Notes: generated by a model from the sequence alone, not told the origin. A stretch of 10,112 nt of DNA from UBA1205 sp045598105 (GCA_045598105.1 JAZLLK010000030.1:1-10112); one strand, 5' to 3'. Positions 1 through 7,475 are shown, counted from the stretch's first letter. A program made the numbers and translations.

Positions 1-1
1 C

Positions 2-2230
2 CGCACCACTACCACCCTCTACCATTATACCGCCCACCGCATAGACAGCGTAAGCTGTGATGATGCCATAAGCACCATATATCATTATAACGCCTATAGT
101 CAGCCTGACAGCGTGTATGACGAAAGCGGCGTAATGTGCTATGAGTACGGCAACATGGGCGAAGTCACACAGGAAACCAGAATATACGCCCTGCCGTTCC
201 TGAACAGCCCGCTTGCTTTAAGCACGCAGTTTGAGTACGACAGTTGGGGCAGGATTTTAAATATTACCTACCCCGACAATGAAATTGTAAGTTATGACTA
301 TGACCTTGGCGGACAGCCGGAAAGAATGTACAACAACAGCAGTTACAATTATTTGGACAATATCATTTATGACAAATTTGGAGCAAAAACAAGCCAAGAC
401 TACGGCAATGGTATTGTAACACAATACACTTACAACGATACCACCCGCAGGTTAAGCGAGATTGCAACAAACAACGGTGCTCTAATAAATTACACTTACG
501 ACCTTGTTGGCAATGTTACACAAGTAAGCTCCATTTGCCCGTGGCTGCAAAACCAAAGTTTTACGGAAACATTTTCTTACGATAGTACAGACCAACTTAT
601 TTCCGCTAACGAAGCACAAAGCTACCAATTAGCCGTAAATTATGGCAACTGGGGCAAGATAATGCAATATGACATTGCCCAAACAGATATGTTGAGCAAT
701 GCTACGGAAACGCACTCCCGCAGTTATGCTTATCCTACGGCTAACTACAGCCATACACAGACCTCTTTTGCTCCGATAACCCAAACCGGAGACGAACAAA
801 TAAGCCTGTCTTACGGCATAAACGGCTCCCTACGCAAGCGGGAAGTAACGCAACCGCAACAGCATACAGAATATTACCTCTTTAACTCCCAAGGTAACTT
901 AAAAGCCTACAGCGATGATGTAATGAGTTTTGCTTATTATGGTTATAATGCCGCCAATACAAGAACTTATAAAATAAGTTTATACAATACCAACCTATGG
1001 ATAAACGGCCAGCAACAACACTTAAATTTACAATGGCAAAATGCTATGTTCTATCCTAATACGTATCTAAACTTTAACCAAAACGGAGAATATACTAAGC
1101 ATTACTATAATGGTATGGAACGCGTTGCCAGCAGATTGGGGGATAATACCACAACCATAGCTCTAAACAATAATATATTAGAAGAACGTAAATTGCAATT
1201 AGAAGAGCAGTTTAGAGTGGATATCCATAAGTTAATTGAAGAAACGGTACCTATAGACCTGCCTCCTTTTATAGATGTAAATGCTCTACAACCCACTGGC
1301 ACGCCTAACGATATTTATTATTATCACCCTAACCATTTAGGCTCCACCTCCTTTGTTACCGACCAAAACCAAACCATTACACAGGGATTTTTGTATGCTC
1401 CGTTTGGTGAAATTACAACGGAATACAATGTAAACTTTGGAAATAATACAATTCCCAAGTATAGTTTTAACGCTAAAGAATTAGATGAAGAGACAGGCAT
1501 GTACTATTACGAAGCCCGCTATTACAACCCGCCGGTGTTTGTGAGCCGGGACCCGCATTTCGAAAGGTATTTCTGGACAAGTCCTTACGGATATTGCAGC
1601 AATAATCCCCTCAAATATGTTGACCCCACGGGGATGGATTGGTATGAAACTGAAGACGGAAATATAGAATGGACTGATTGTAAAAACCAAGCAGAAATGA
1701 ACAAAGAAGGGATAAAAGGAAATTATCTCGGAGAAGCGTTTATGGACATCAAAGGTTCTCGAAATGAGAAATTAGGCACAGGGAACAATTTATTTACAGA
1801 AGGGGCTGTATTGGCAAAGGCAACTGTATATGGACCTAAAGGAGAAAATGACATTCAAGAATATGATGCTTTTACAATGAGCTCTGATTTTTCAAAATAC
1901 GGGGCTATTGCAGATGGAAACTACAATGTAAGTTATCGAGTTCCTGGTAAAACTGGTGCACTCAAATCAAACTGGGCTGTTAATGATACTAGACCTGTAG
2001 ACTGCTTAGATGGGAAAAATCCTAATCCTGGTGGTTATAGTTCTACTCAAAAAAATGGGATATATATTCATCGATCAAATAATGATGGCTCTATGTTGCC
2101 TAAGGGGACTCCAGTTTCAACAGGTTGCATTATTATCGTTCCTTCAAGAAATGGGAATAATGGTTGGAACGAATTTAACAAACAGTTGTCTGGAGTATCA
2201 GCTTTTACTATGAGATTAAAACGTGATTGA
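2..2230 (+). CDS. Rhs/YD-repeat polymorphic toxin with YkuD-like C-terminal domain (5' partial)
   Basis: The frame is open from base 2 to TGA at 2228-2230 (742 codons visible), so the GTG at 113 is only the first in-window start codon and the true start lies upstream. YD-type repeats are visible (FEYDSWGR from 230, YTYDLVGNV from 491). The Rhs core end follows: HPNHLGS (1325-1345), KYSFNAKELDEE...YYYEARYY...SRDP (1457-1555), then DPTG (1622-1633), the usual core/toxin boundary. The remaining 198 residues are unrelated to Rhs. They contain IHRS, 15 residues, then STGCIII (His codon 2069, Cys codon 2126). This matches the H-x(14-17)-[S/T]-x-G-C layout of YkuD L,D-transpeptidases and resembles the Tlde1/DUF2778 T6SS effectors. 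Known of the family: Rhs shells encapsulate and deliver C-terminal toxins to rival cells. Inferred: a peptidoglycan-targeting toxin. The Rhs call is firm; the toxin activity is moderately supported. The secretion route is not visible. Confidence 0.9.
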   Translation, partial: RTTTTLYHYTAHRIDSVSCDDAISTIYHYNAYSQPDSVYDESGVMCYEYGNMGEVTQETRIYALPFLNSPLALSTQFEYDSWGRILNITYPDNEIVSYDYDLGGQPERMYNNSSYNYLDNIIYDKFGAKTSQDYGNGIVTQYTYNDTTRRLSEIATNNGALINYTYDLVGNVTQVSSICPWLQNQSFTETFSYDSTDQLISANEAQSYQLAVNYGNWGKIMQYDIAQTDMLSNATETHSRSYAYPTANYSHTQTSFAPITQTGDEQISLSYGINGSLRKREVTQPQQHTEYYLFNSQGNLKAYSDDVMSFAYYGYNAANTRTYKISLYNTNLWINGQQQHLNLQWQNAMFYPNTYLNFNQNGEYTKHYYNGMERVASRLGDNTTTIALNNNILEERKLQLEEQFRVDIHKLIEETVPIDLPPFIDVNALQPTGTPNDIYYYHPNHLGSTSFVTDQNQTITQGFLYAPFGEITTEYNVNFGNNTIPKYSFNAKELDEETGMYYYEARYYNPPVFVSRDPHFERYFWTSPYGYCSNNPLKYVDPTGMDWYETEDGNIEWTDCKNQAEMNKEGIKGNYLGEAFMDIKGSRNEKLGTGNNLFTEGAVLAKATVYGPKGENDIQEYDAFTMSSDFSKYGAIADGNYNVSYRVPGKTGALKSNWAVNDTRPVDCLDGKNPNPGGYSSTQKNGIYIHRSNNDGSMLPKGTPVSTGCIIIVPSRNGNNGWNEFNKQLSGVSAFTMRLKRD
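1634..2227 (+). other. Variable toxin tail of the Rhs protein, L,D-transpeptidase-like
   Basis: This is the region coding the 198 residues downstream of DPTG. Its start follows the tail convention of Rhs proteins. The candidate catalytic centre is His (codon 2069) followed 15 residues later by S-T-G-C (Cys codon 2126) and a hydrophobic strand III. Canonical YkuD has [S/T]HGC; here T replaces that His, as in several divergent relatives. A beta-strand-like segment (NGIYIH) precedes the His, as in YkuD. A helix-like segment follows the Cys (WNEFNKQL), as in DUF2778-type effectors. Assignment rests on the motif and spacing only. Confidence 0.5.
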
Positions 2231-2231
2231 T

Positions 2232-2750
2232 ATGAAAAAAGTTATATTTCTTCTTTTATCGTCCTTATTATGTTGTTTGGTTGTGAAAGGACAAACAACA
2301 AGTCAGGAGCAGGGTCTAAGTGCATTTCTAATTGACTCCAATGCACTGCTTTATTCCCATCCTATTGGGGATAAAACAATCTTATCTATTGATAATTCAA
2401 ACAACGATTTTTTTCAAATATCATTAATAAAAAAAAGTCACAAGAGGTATTTTGTGAGAATCGAAAAAATGTCTGAAAAGGATTCTTATGCGTGGTATGG
2501 ATGGCTCAGCCGTTCATCTGTTGGAATTACCTTTAAATCTCAAGAAATATCCTTATATAAGAGATGTAAAAAGTCATCCAATACTAGAAAATTGACTATT
2601 CCATTAGGAACAACAAATGCTTATGTTTTGAATTATAAAGATAATGGTTGGATGAAAATATCTTTTTATTTGAATGGTTCTCATTTGACAGGGTGGCTGC
2701 CCCCAGAATTCCAATGTAGCAATTACTTCACGTCATGTTGTGGAGATTAA
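2232..2750 (+). CDS. Probable periplasmic immunity protein with SH3-like domains
   Basis: This is a 172-residue protein. I place the start at ATG 2232, where a signal peptide begins at once. A GTG at 2223 in the same frame, overlapping the toxin stop, would add only three residues. Residues 1-20 have a KK n-region, a hydrophobic core (VIFLLLSSLLCCLVV) and a likely cut in VKG|QTT, so export to the periplasm is expected. Leu before the cysteines argues against a lipobox. Two SH3b-like segments follow: about residues 38-98, ending YGWLS, and about 107-160, ending NGWMKISFYLNGSHLTGWLPPE. The tail is Cys-rich (QCSNYFTSCC). The gene starts 1 bp after the toxin stop, the classic immunity position, and is more AT-rich than the Rhs core (14 G/C in bases 2401-2460). 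I infer that it neutralises the neighbouring cell-wall toxin. No enzymatic motif is visible. Confidence 0.7.
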   Translation: MKKVIFLLLSSLLCCLVVKGQTTSQEQGLSAFLIDSNALLYSHPIGDKTILSIDNSNNDFFQISLIKKSHKRYFVRIEKMSEKDSYAWYGWLSRSSVGITFKSQEISLYKRCKKSSNTRKLTIPLGTTNAYVLNYKDNGWMKISFYLNGSHLTGWLPPEFQCSNYFTSCCGD

Positions 2751-2792
2751 TTATCAATATCTGCACCGTCTGCGATGAAAAATAATTGTAAA

Positions 2793-2822
2793 TTGTTAAT
2801 TATTAATTTTTTCGTATCTTTG
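2793..2822 (+). promoter_or_regulatory. Bacteroidetes-type promoter before Rhs fragment 1
   Basis: A perfect -7 box TATCTTTG (consensus TAnnTTTG) lies at 2815-2822. A TTG at 2793-2795 is 19 bases upstream, in the -33 position. The start at 2842 lies 19 bases downstream of the -7 box. Confidence 0.65.
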
Positions 2823-2841
2823 CACTTTCAAACTTTCGCCC

Positions 2842-3051
2842 ATGCCGCAGACAACAAAATACAGAAAGAACGATATCGCCTCCGCTTTCCCCAAATACGC
2901 CTTCAACGCCAAGGAGTTGGACGAGGAAACTGGCATGTATTATTATGAAGCCCGCTATTACGCCCCGCCGGTGTTTGTGAGCAGGGACCCTATAATATAC
3001 CCCAAAATTCAGACCAATAGTATAAGAAAAAAAAGAGTACTTTTGCTTTGA
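2842..3051 (+). pseudogene. Orphan Rhs fragment 1 (core-end module)
   Basis: This is a 69-codon reading frame. Bases 2893-2991 encode KYAFNAKELDEE...SRDP and match 31 of 33 residues of the module at 1457-1555 in the full Rhs gene. Codon choice is more GC-rich, so the fragment came from a different Rhs copy rather than a recent duplication of this one. Right after SRDP the similarity stops and the frame ends in an unrelated Lys/Arg-rich tail (PKIQTNSIRKKRVLLL). The YFW..PYGY...DPTG block and any toxin are missing. Before the module there are only about 17 codons. It is best read as a displaced remnant of a toxin-exchange event. A translated small peptide cannot be excluded because a good promoter precedes it. 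Confidence 0.75.
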
Positions 3052-3087
3052 TAAAACAAAGAGGAATAAAAAAACATTATATTACAC

Positions 3088-3117
3088 TTTGCTATAACAA
3101 AAAAAATATTATCTTTG
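3088..3117 (+). promoter_or_regulatory. Bacteroidetes-type promoter before Rhs fragment 2
   Basis: A perfect -7 box TATCTTTG lies at 3110-3117. TTTG at 3088-3091 in the -33 position is 18 bases upstream. The first ATG (3122) is only 4 bases past the box, so a transcript would be leaderless or start at the second ATG (3128). Confidence 0.65.
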
Positions 3118-3121
3118 CAAC

Positions 3122-3373
3122 ATGAAAATGAGTATAGGTTCTTACACGGGTTTAGCTTCAGGCTGTCGGCAGTGTGCATACACATGTCAGCACGCCATAT
3201 TCTATCCCAACGCCTACCTCACCTTCAACGCCAACGGGGAATACACCAAGCACTATTATAGCTGTAACGAGCGTATAGCAAACTGCTTAGGAGAAAACAC
3301 CATAGATATTACGCTAAATAATACAAATAGTGTACAATTCTATAACACTATAACAAAAGTTTATTCACACTAA
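3122..3373 (+). pseudogene. Orphan Rhs fragment 2 (FYPN...EYTKHYY module)
   Basis: This is an 83-codon frame. Bases 3194-3322 encode AIFYPNAYLTFNANGEYTKH and onward, matching 29 of 43 residues of the module at 1043-1171 in the full Rhs gene without a gap. Changes such as NGMER to SCNER and SRLG to NCLG look like drift at positions conserved in the intact gene. The start (MKMSIGSYTGLASGCRQCAYTCQH) and the end (SVQFYNTITKVYSH) show no Rhs similarity I can recognise. In the intact gene this module comes before the core-end module; here it comes after it. It is probably a decaying remnant. The alternative is a short expressed peptide. Confidence 0.7.
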
Positions 3374-3392
3374 CACAATACTGCTCCATAAT

Positions 3393-3433
3393 AAAAAAAA
3401 GAGCACCGGATTCGCCATTCGGTGCTCTTTTAT
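3393..3433 (-). terminator. Intrinsic terminator of dxr-rseP, likely bidirectional
   Basis: An 8-bp GC-rich stem GAGCACCG (3401-3408) pairs with CGGTGCTC (3420-3427) around an 11-base loop. A run of eight A (3393-3400) lies on one side and TTTT (3428-3431) on the other. Read on the minus strand it gives a hairpin followed by eight U, starting about 20 bases past the rseP stop. On the plus strand the shorter U tract could also stop readthrough from the Rhs remnants. Confidence 0.85.
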
Positions 3434-3453
3434 TCTATATAATGTATATGCAG

Positions 3454-4920
3454 TTACATAAACAACTTGAATATATCATTACCTATTACAAATACCATAA
3501 GCAACAATAATATAATCATACCTATGGTTTGCGCATATTGAAGCACACTATCGGGCACCTTTTTGCCGGTGAGCAATTCCACCAGCGTAAATATGGCATG
3601 CCCTCCGTCTAGCCCCGGTATGGGCAATATATTCATAAAAGCCAATATTACCGATATAAGACCGGTAATGTACCAAAACCTGTACCAGTTCCACACCTTG
3701 CCGTATATTTGGGCTATGCCCACAGGACCCGACAAGGCCGTAATTTTTTCCTGCCCGCTGAATATTTTGCCAAAGCCTTTCAAATTCATCCATAAATTAT
3801 TCATGGCATCATTCCATCCGTACTTTATACTTTGCGCTACGCTATATGGCTTGGTGGCATAATCTGCCGATTTTATGGCTATGCCTATCATGCCGGCAGT
3901 ATCTAACCGAATTTGTGCCATAATGGTATCCGCTCCGCGTAAATAGGTAATCACGGTTTGCTTATCGGCATAGGCAACCCTGTATTCTATCCATGCCCCA
4001 TAGGTAGGTATGCTTACTGTATCCAGCCCTATTATTACATCACCCGGCTGCATACCTGCCTCACAGGCAGCACTTTGTGTTATTACAGAATCCACCCTGG
4101 CGGCAAAATTAAAAGGCTGCAAAAATTCACCGGCCGAAGTCTTCATAATATCGTATGCCGAATCACCCATTACCACGTCCAGCAGTGCACCATTACGGTT
4201 CACGGTAACTATGCTGCCAAAAAACATTTTAGGTGATATGGCATCTTCAAAGCGTTCAAATGTTTTTCCGTTTACACTCACTATTTTATCGCCGCTTTCA
4301 AAGCCCATATTTCGGGCAGCCTCAAAGGCATACACACCATCGGTAACTGCCGTATTGGGTATATATTCTTTTTCATAATGATGTATTACCATGGCAAAAA
4401 GCAATACACCGGCTATAAGGTTAATAATTACACCGGCCAGCACCACTATAAGCCTTTGCCATGCGGGCTTAGCCCTAAATTCCCACGGCTGTGGCTCCGT
4501 GGCCAGGTTCTCCACCGACTGGGTTTCATCTATCATGCCCGCTATTTGGCAATAGCCGCCCAGCGGCAACCAGCCTATACCATACTCCGTGTTTTCGGGA
4601 TACTTACGCCAATCACCTTCCGGTAATGCATCTATATCCACCATTTTATACTTCTTTTTGCCATGCTCGTCTAATATATTTTTGCCGTTTTCATCCTTCT
4701 GCTCCTCCATGTCAGGCAAATTTTTGGCAAAAAATGCAAAATGCCATTTGCCGTTAATGCGTTTGCAACGCATAAGAGAAATATTGGGATTAAAAAACAA
4801 ATAAAACTTGGGCACCCTTATATGGAATAGGCGTGACGCCAAAAAATGACCGCCTTCGTGCACAAATACCAAAAGCCCTAAACCCAATAGCAACTGGGCT
4901 ATCATAATTACTGCTGACAT
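3454..4920 (-). CDS. rseP: RseP-type site-2 intramembrane zinc metalloprotease
   Basis: This is a 488-residue member of the M50 family, acting in the inner membrane. The first transmembrane helix carries the zinc-binding motif HEGGH (H21, E22, H25). The second catalytic motif LDGGH (about 437-441) sits in the C-terminal membrane part, and a final hydrophobic helix ends the protein. Two PDZ-like segments lie between them, at roughly residues 190-250 (GFESGDKIVSVNGK) and 265-340 (GMQPGDVIIGLD). A polar, charged stretch at about residues 65-110 (DENGKNILDEHGKKKYK) precedes GIGWLPLGGY. I believe it is a common feature of Bacteroidetes homologues and explains the length above E. coli RseP (about 450). 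Known role: cuts the membrane anchors of anti-sigma factors and clears remnant signal peptides. The gene is co-transcribed with dxr, 4 bp upstream. The substrate in this organism is unknown. Confidence 0.95.
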   Translation of the reverse strand: MSAVIMIAQLLLGLGLLVFVHEGGHFLASRLFHIRVPKFYLFFNPNISLMRCKRINGKWHFAFFAKNLPDMEEQKDENGKNILDEHGKKKYKMVDIDALPEGDWRKYPENTEYGIGWLPLGGYCQIAGMIDETQSVENLATEPQPWEFRAKPAWQRLIVVLAGVIINLIAGVLLFAMVIHHYEKEYIPNTAVTDGVYAFEAARNMGFESGDKIVSVNGKTFERFEDAISPKMFFGSIVTVNRNGALLDVVMGDSAYDIMKTSAGEFLQPFNFAARVDSVITQSAACEAGMQPGDVIIGLDTVSIPTYGAWIEYRVAYADKQTVITYLRGADTIMAQIRLDTAGMIGIAIKSADYATKPYSVAQSIKYGWNDAMNNLWMNLKGFGKIFSGQEKITALSGPVGIAQIYGKVWNWYRFWYITGLISVILAFMNILPIPGLDGGHAIFTLVELLTGKKVPDSVLQYAQTIGMIILLLLMVFVIGNDIFKLFM

Positions 4921-4924
4921 AATA

Positions 4925-6088
4925 TTATCTTCTTTCTAATAACTGTATATATTCTTTTGCTAATGTTCTTGATAACGCATCCGTTTGTGAAAAATTGTCT
5001 AACGATGCCTCACCGCAATAATTTATTTTTTCCATCACATGGCCTACCACGTCGGCTATTTGCAAAAAACCTATGCCGTCATGCAAAAACGACTGTACCG
5101 CCACCTCGTTGGCCGCATTCATGGCACAGGGTATGTTACCGCCGCGTTCCATGGCCTCATAGGCCAAATCAATACATTCAAACGTTTGCCTGTCAGGTTC
5201 ATAAAAAGTAAGCGACGGATACTTGGCAAAGGAGAACTTAGGATAAGGCGTACTCCACCTGTAAGGAAAAGACAAGGCATATTGTATGGGCAATCGCATA
5301 TCGGGCAAAGCCATTTGTCCCTTAATAGAACCATCGGCATACTCCACCATGGAATGCACTATGCTTTGCGGATGCACCACTATTTGTATCTGCTTCGGCT
5401 CCACATAGAACAGCCAGTGCGCCTCTATCATTTCCAGCCCCTTGTTCATCATGGTGGCCGAATCTATGGTTACCTTATTCCCCATGCTCCAGTTAGGATG
5501 CTTTAAGGCCTGCGCCGCCTTCACCTGCTCCAGCTCCGCCCGGCTACGGCCAAAAAACGGTCCGCCCGACGCCGTAAGCAGTATTTTGGACACCGACACC
5601 TGCTCTCCTACCAAACACTGAAATATAGCCGAATGCTCCGAATCTACCGGCAACAGCACCCTGTTACCGTTACGCACCATGGGCATAATAAGCCCGCCAC
5701 CGGCCACCAGCGTCTCCTTGTTGGCCAAGGCCACCTGCTTACCGGCCTTAAGTGCCCTGTAGGTGGGCTCCAACCCCGAAAAACCTACCAAAGCTACCAA
5801 CACCATGTCTATGCCCGCCATTTCCACTATGTCTAATAACGAGCCCCTGCCGGCAAATACCTTTATATCATAAGGCTGCAACGCCTCCTGCACCTGCCTA
5901 TAGTACGCCTCATCGGCTATCACCACCGCATTAGGCCTGAACTCTATGGCCTGCCTTATAAGCATATCAGCCTGATGATACGCCGTGAGCACCTCCACCT
6001 CCAATACGTCCGCATGCGCACGCACCACTTCCAATGCCTGCGTGCCTATACTGCCCGTACTTCCTAATATGGCTATCCTTTTTTTCAT
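4925..6088 (-). CDS. dxr: 1-deoxy-D-xylulose 5-phosphate reductoisomerase
   Basis: This is a full-length 387-residue cytosolic enzyme of the non-mevalonate (MEP) isoprenoid pathway. It rearranges and reduces DXP to 2-C-methylerythritol 4-phosphate using NADPH and a divalent metal; it is the target of fosmidomycin. Visible motifs in order: NADPH-binding GSTGSIG (9-15), ANKET (122-126), metal ligands in DSEHS (D149, E151), ASGGPF (173-178), and MMNKGLE with the third ligand E219, followed by HPQSIVHSMVEY (239-250). All key residues are present. The start at 6086-6088 gives the standard MKKRIAILGSTG N-terminus. The gene is first in the operon with rseP, with a TACCTTTG box about 27 bases upstream. 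Assignment is secure. Confidence 0.97.
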   Translation of the reverse strand: MKKRIAILGSTGSIGTQALEVVRAHADVLEVEVLTAYHQADMLIRQAIEFRPNAVVIADEAYYRQVQEALQPYDIKVFAGRGSLLDIVEMAGIDMVLVALVGFSGLEPTYRALKAGKQVALANKETLVAGGGLIMPMVRNGNRVLLPVDSEHSAIFQCLVGEQVSVSKILLTASGGPFFGRSRAELEQVKAAQALKHPNWSMGNKVTIDSATMMNKGLEMIEAHWLFYVEPKQIQIVVHPQSIVHSMVEYADGSIKGQMALPDMRLPIQYALSFPYRWSTPYPKFSFAKYPSLTFYEPDRQTFECIDLAYEAMERGGNIPCAMNAANEVAVQSFLHDGIGFLQIADVVGHVMEKINYCGEASLDNFSQTDALSRTLAKEYIQLLERR

Positions 6089-6114
6089 TACTTGCCTATT
6101 ATATACTTAAGGTG

Positions 6115-6122
6115 CAAAGGTA
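6115..6122 (-). promoter_or_regulatory. -7 promoter element of dxr-rseP
   Basis: On the minus strand this reads TACCTTTG, a perfect TAnnTTTG box, ending 26 bases before the dxr start codon. No TTG is visible at the usual -33 distance; the spacer is T-rich. Confidence 0.65.
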
Positions 6123-6220
6123 GTAAAAAAAATAATACCACACTCCATTTACCCTACTCAATGAATAATGTATAATTATTCGCTTCGCAAAAAAAACGAC
6201 AACAATTCCACTCCCGCCTT

Positions 6221-6270
<50 letters not shown>

Positions 6271-6361
6271 CACATTTTTTTACTCATGTTTTCACATAGC
6301 ACATAACAAACACATTCACAATAGTATAATAAGCAGCCTAAAACAAAAAAAAGAGTCGGAA

Positions 6362-6408
6362 AACCGCCCTTTCATCTAAGTTTACCCCTGTATAAGCGTT
6401 TTCCCCCC
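6362..6408. repeat. Degenerate ~20-bp direct repeats, copy A
   Basis: The best unit is TTTACCCCTGTATAAGCG (6381-6398), followed about 20 bases on by TTTTCCCCCC (6399-6408). A poorer match (CCGCCCTTTCATCTAAG) lies 19 bases before. The sequence closely resembles the three-unit array at 7476-7525 on the other side of rubrerythrin, in the same orientation. Confidence 0.6.
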
Positions 6409-6741
6409 ATATATTTTTATTTACGTACCACATGTTCAATATACATGGCATAACATTACACATTCATACACTAACCATTACACACTTTGTACCTGTTCTC
6501 ACAAAGTTTTTTTGTATACAAACAAAAGAAAATAAATACCAAAGAAGAAAGCACACTATATGCATTTACTTTATGTAACCTTGCAATCCCCCCCCCAATC
6601 ATTCGCCTGCTACTGCTATCACAACAAAAAAAAAAGAATAACGGGCAGTACGCTTTATGTAACACACCGCTACGCTTTTTTAGGGAAACTCATATAATAA
6701 AAACAGGCCTGCCTATTCCCTATATCGCAAACAATTACGAC

Positions 6742-7284
6742 TTAAAAATTTTGAGCACTTACTTCAAAAAATGCCTGCGGATGTTTACACGCAGGGCACT
6801 CCTGCGGAGCCTTAGTTCCTACTGCCACATGCCCGCAATTACGGCATTCCCACACCTTCACTTCACTCTTTTCAAAAACCTGTGCACTTTCTATATTATG
6901 TAATAGTGCACGATAACGTTCTTCATGACGTTTTTCAATGGCGGCCACCAAACGGAATTTATCGGCAAGCTCCTTAAATCCTTCTTCTTCGGCTGTTTTG
7001 GCAAAGCCTTCATACATATCAGTCCATTCATAGTTTTCGCCTTCGGCTGCATCTAAAAGATTTTCGACCGTGGCACCTATGCCATTGTGAAGTTCCTTGT
7101 ACCACAACTTAGCGTGTTCCTTCTCATTTTCAGCTGTTTGAAGAAAAATAGCCGCCATTTGTTCGTACCCTTCCTTCTTCGCTACGGAAGAAAAATAGGT
7201 GTACTTGTTGCGTGCCTGTGATTCACCGGCAAAAGCGGCTTCAAGGTTTTTCTCGGTTTGGGTTCCTGCATACTTGTTCGACAT
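6742..7284 (-). CDS. rbr: Rubrerythrin
   Basis: This is a 180-residue cytosolic non-haem iron protein that reduces hydrogen peroxide to water in anaerobes and microaerophiles. The N-terminal four-helix diiron domain shows the ligand motifs: E21 in AGESQAR, E54 and H57 in ENEKEH, E84/E87 in GENYEW, and E117/H120 in IEKRHEER. The C-terminal rubredoxin-like [Fe(SCys)4] domain shows CRNC (147-150) and CPAC (163-166). Domain order and length are those of classical rubrerythrin rather than reverse rubrerythrin. The gene stands alone. Its start ATG (7282-7284) is preceded by an A-rich leader without a clear Shine-Dalgarno sequence, normal for Bacteroidetes. Palindromes in the leader (7305-7328) suggest peroxide- or iron-responsive control, but this is inference. 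Confidence 0.97.
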   Translation of the reverse strand: MSNKYAGTQTEKNLEAAFAGESQARNKYTYFSSVAKKEGYEQMAAIFLQTAENEKEHAKLWYKELHNGIGATVENLLDAAEGENYEWTDMYEGFAKTAEEEGFKELADKFRLVAAIEKRHEERYRALLHNIESAQVFEKSEVKVWECRNCGHVAVGTKAPQECPACKHPQAFFEVSAQNF

Positions 7285-7304
7285 AAATTGTATTGTTATT
7301 GGTT

Positions 7305-7328
7305 TATAATATTATACTATGTATAGTA
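7305..7328. promoter_or_regulatory. Palindromes upstream of rubrerythrin, candidate operator
   Basis: TATAATATTATA (7305-7316) is a perfect 12-base palindrome and TACTAT-GT-ATAGTA (7315-7328) a second one sharing two bases with it. They lie 21-44 bases upstream of the start codon, around the start of transcription expected from the imperfect -7 box at 7332-7339. The first resembles a PerR box (TTATAATNATTATAA) lacking its central base. High AT content makes chance palindromes possible. Confidence 0.4.
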
Positions 7329-7331
7329 ACG

Positions 7332-7339
7332 CAAATACA
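7332..7339 (-). promoter_or_regulatory. Possible -7 element of rubrerythrin
   Basis: On the minus strand this reads TGTATTTG, one mismatch from TAnnTTTG, 47 bases from the start codon. There is no TTG at the -33 distance, so the call is weak. Confidence 0.35.
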
Positions 7340-7475
7340 TTAACTGCCATACCTGCGTGCTACACTTTTCCAACTGCAAAAATAATAAAAAAAACATAAC
7401 CGTCCTATTATACACACAAAAAAATTTTTGCTCTACCACCTTCCATCACGCCTTATTCACTATTCAACACCGTAA

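Noticed and set aside
113..115. GTG 113 as the start of the Rhs gene
   Set aside because: The same frame is open to the left edge and codes Rhs-like sequence before it, so the gene begins outside the window.
4010..4378. Open frames antisense to rseP (also 3563-3862 and 4491-4757)
   Set aside because: They are short, lie wholly inside rseP and have no start signals; explained as frame shadows.
5039..5506. 155-codon frame antisense to dxr
   Set aside because: It lies wholly within the complete dxr gene, and its Arg/His/Gly-rich composition is typical of antisense translation.
6484..6513. Hairpin ACTTTGT/ACAAAGT followed by T run on the plus strand
   Set aside because: The stem is only 7 bp and mostly A/T, and there is no plus-strand gene upstream to terminate.
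6487..6903. 138-codon plus-strand frame between dxr and rubrerythrin
   Set aside because: It reads through A and C runs and then antisense through the rubrerythrin 3' end; there is no promoter, ribosome site or protein-like pattern.
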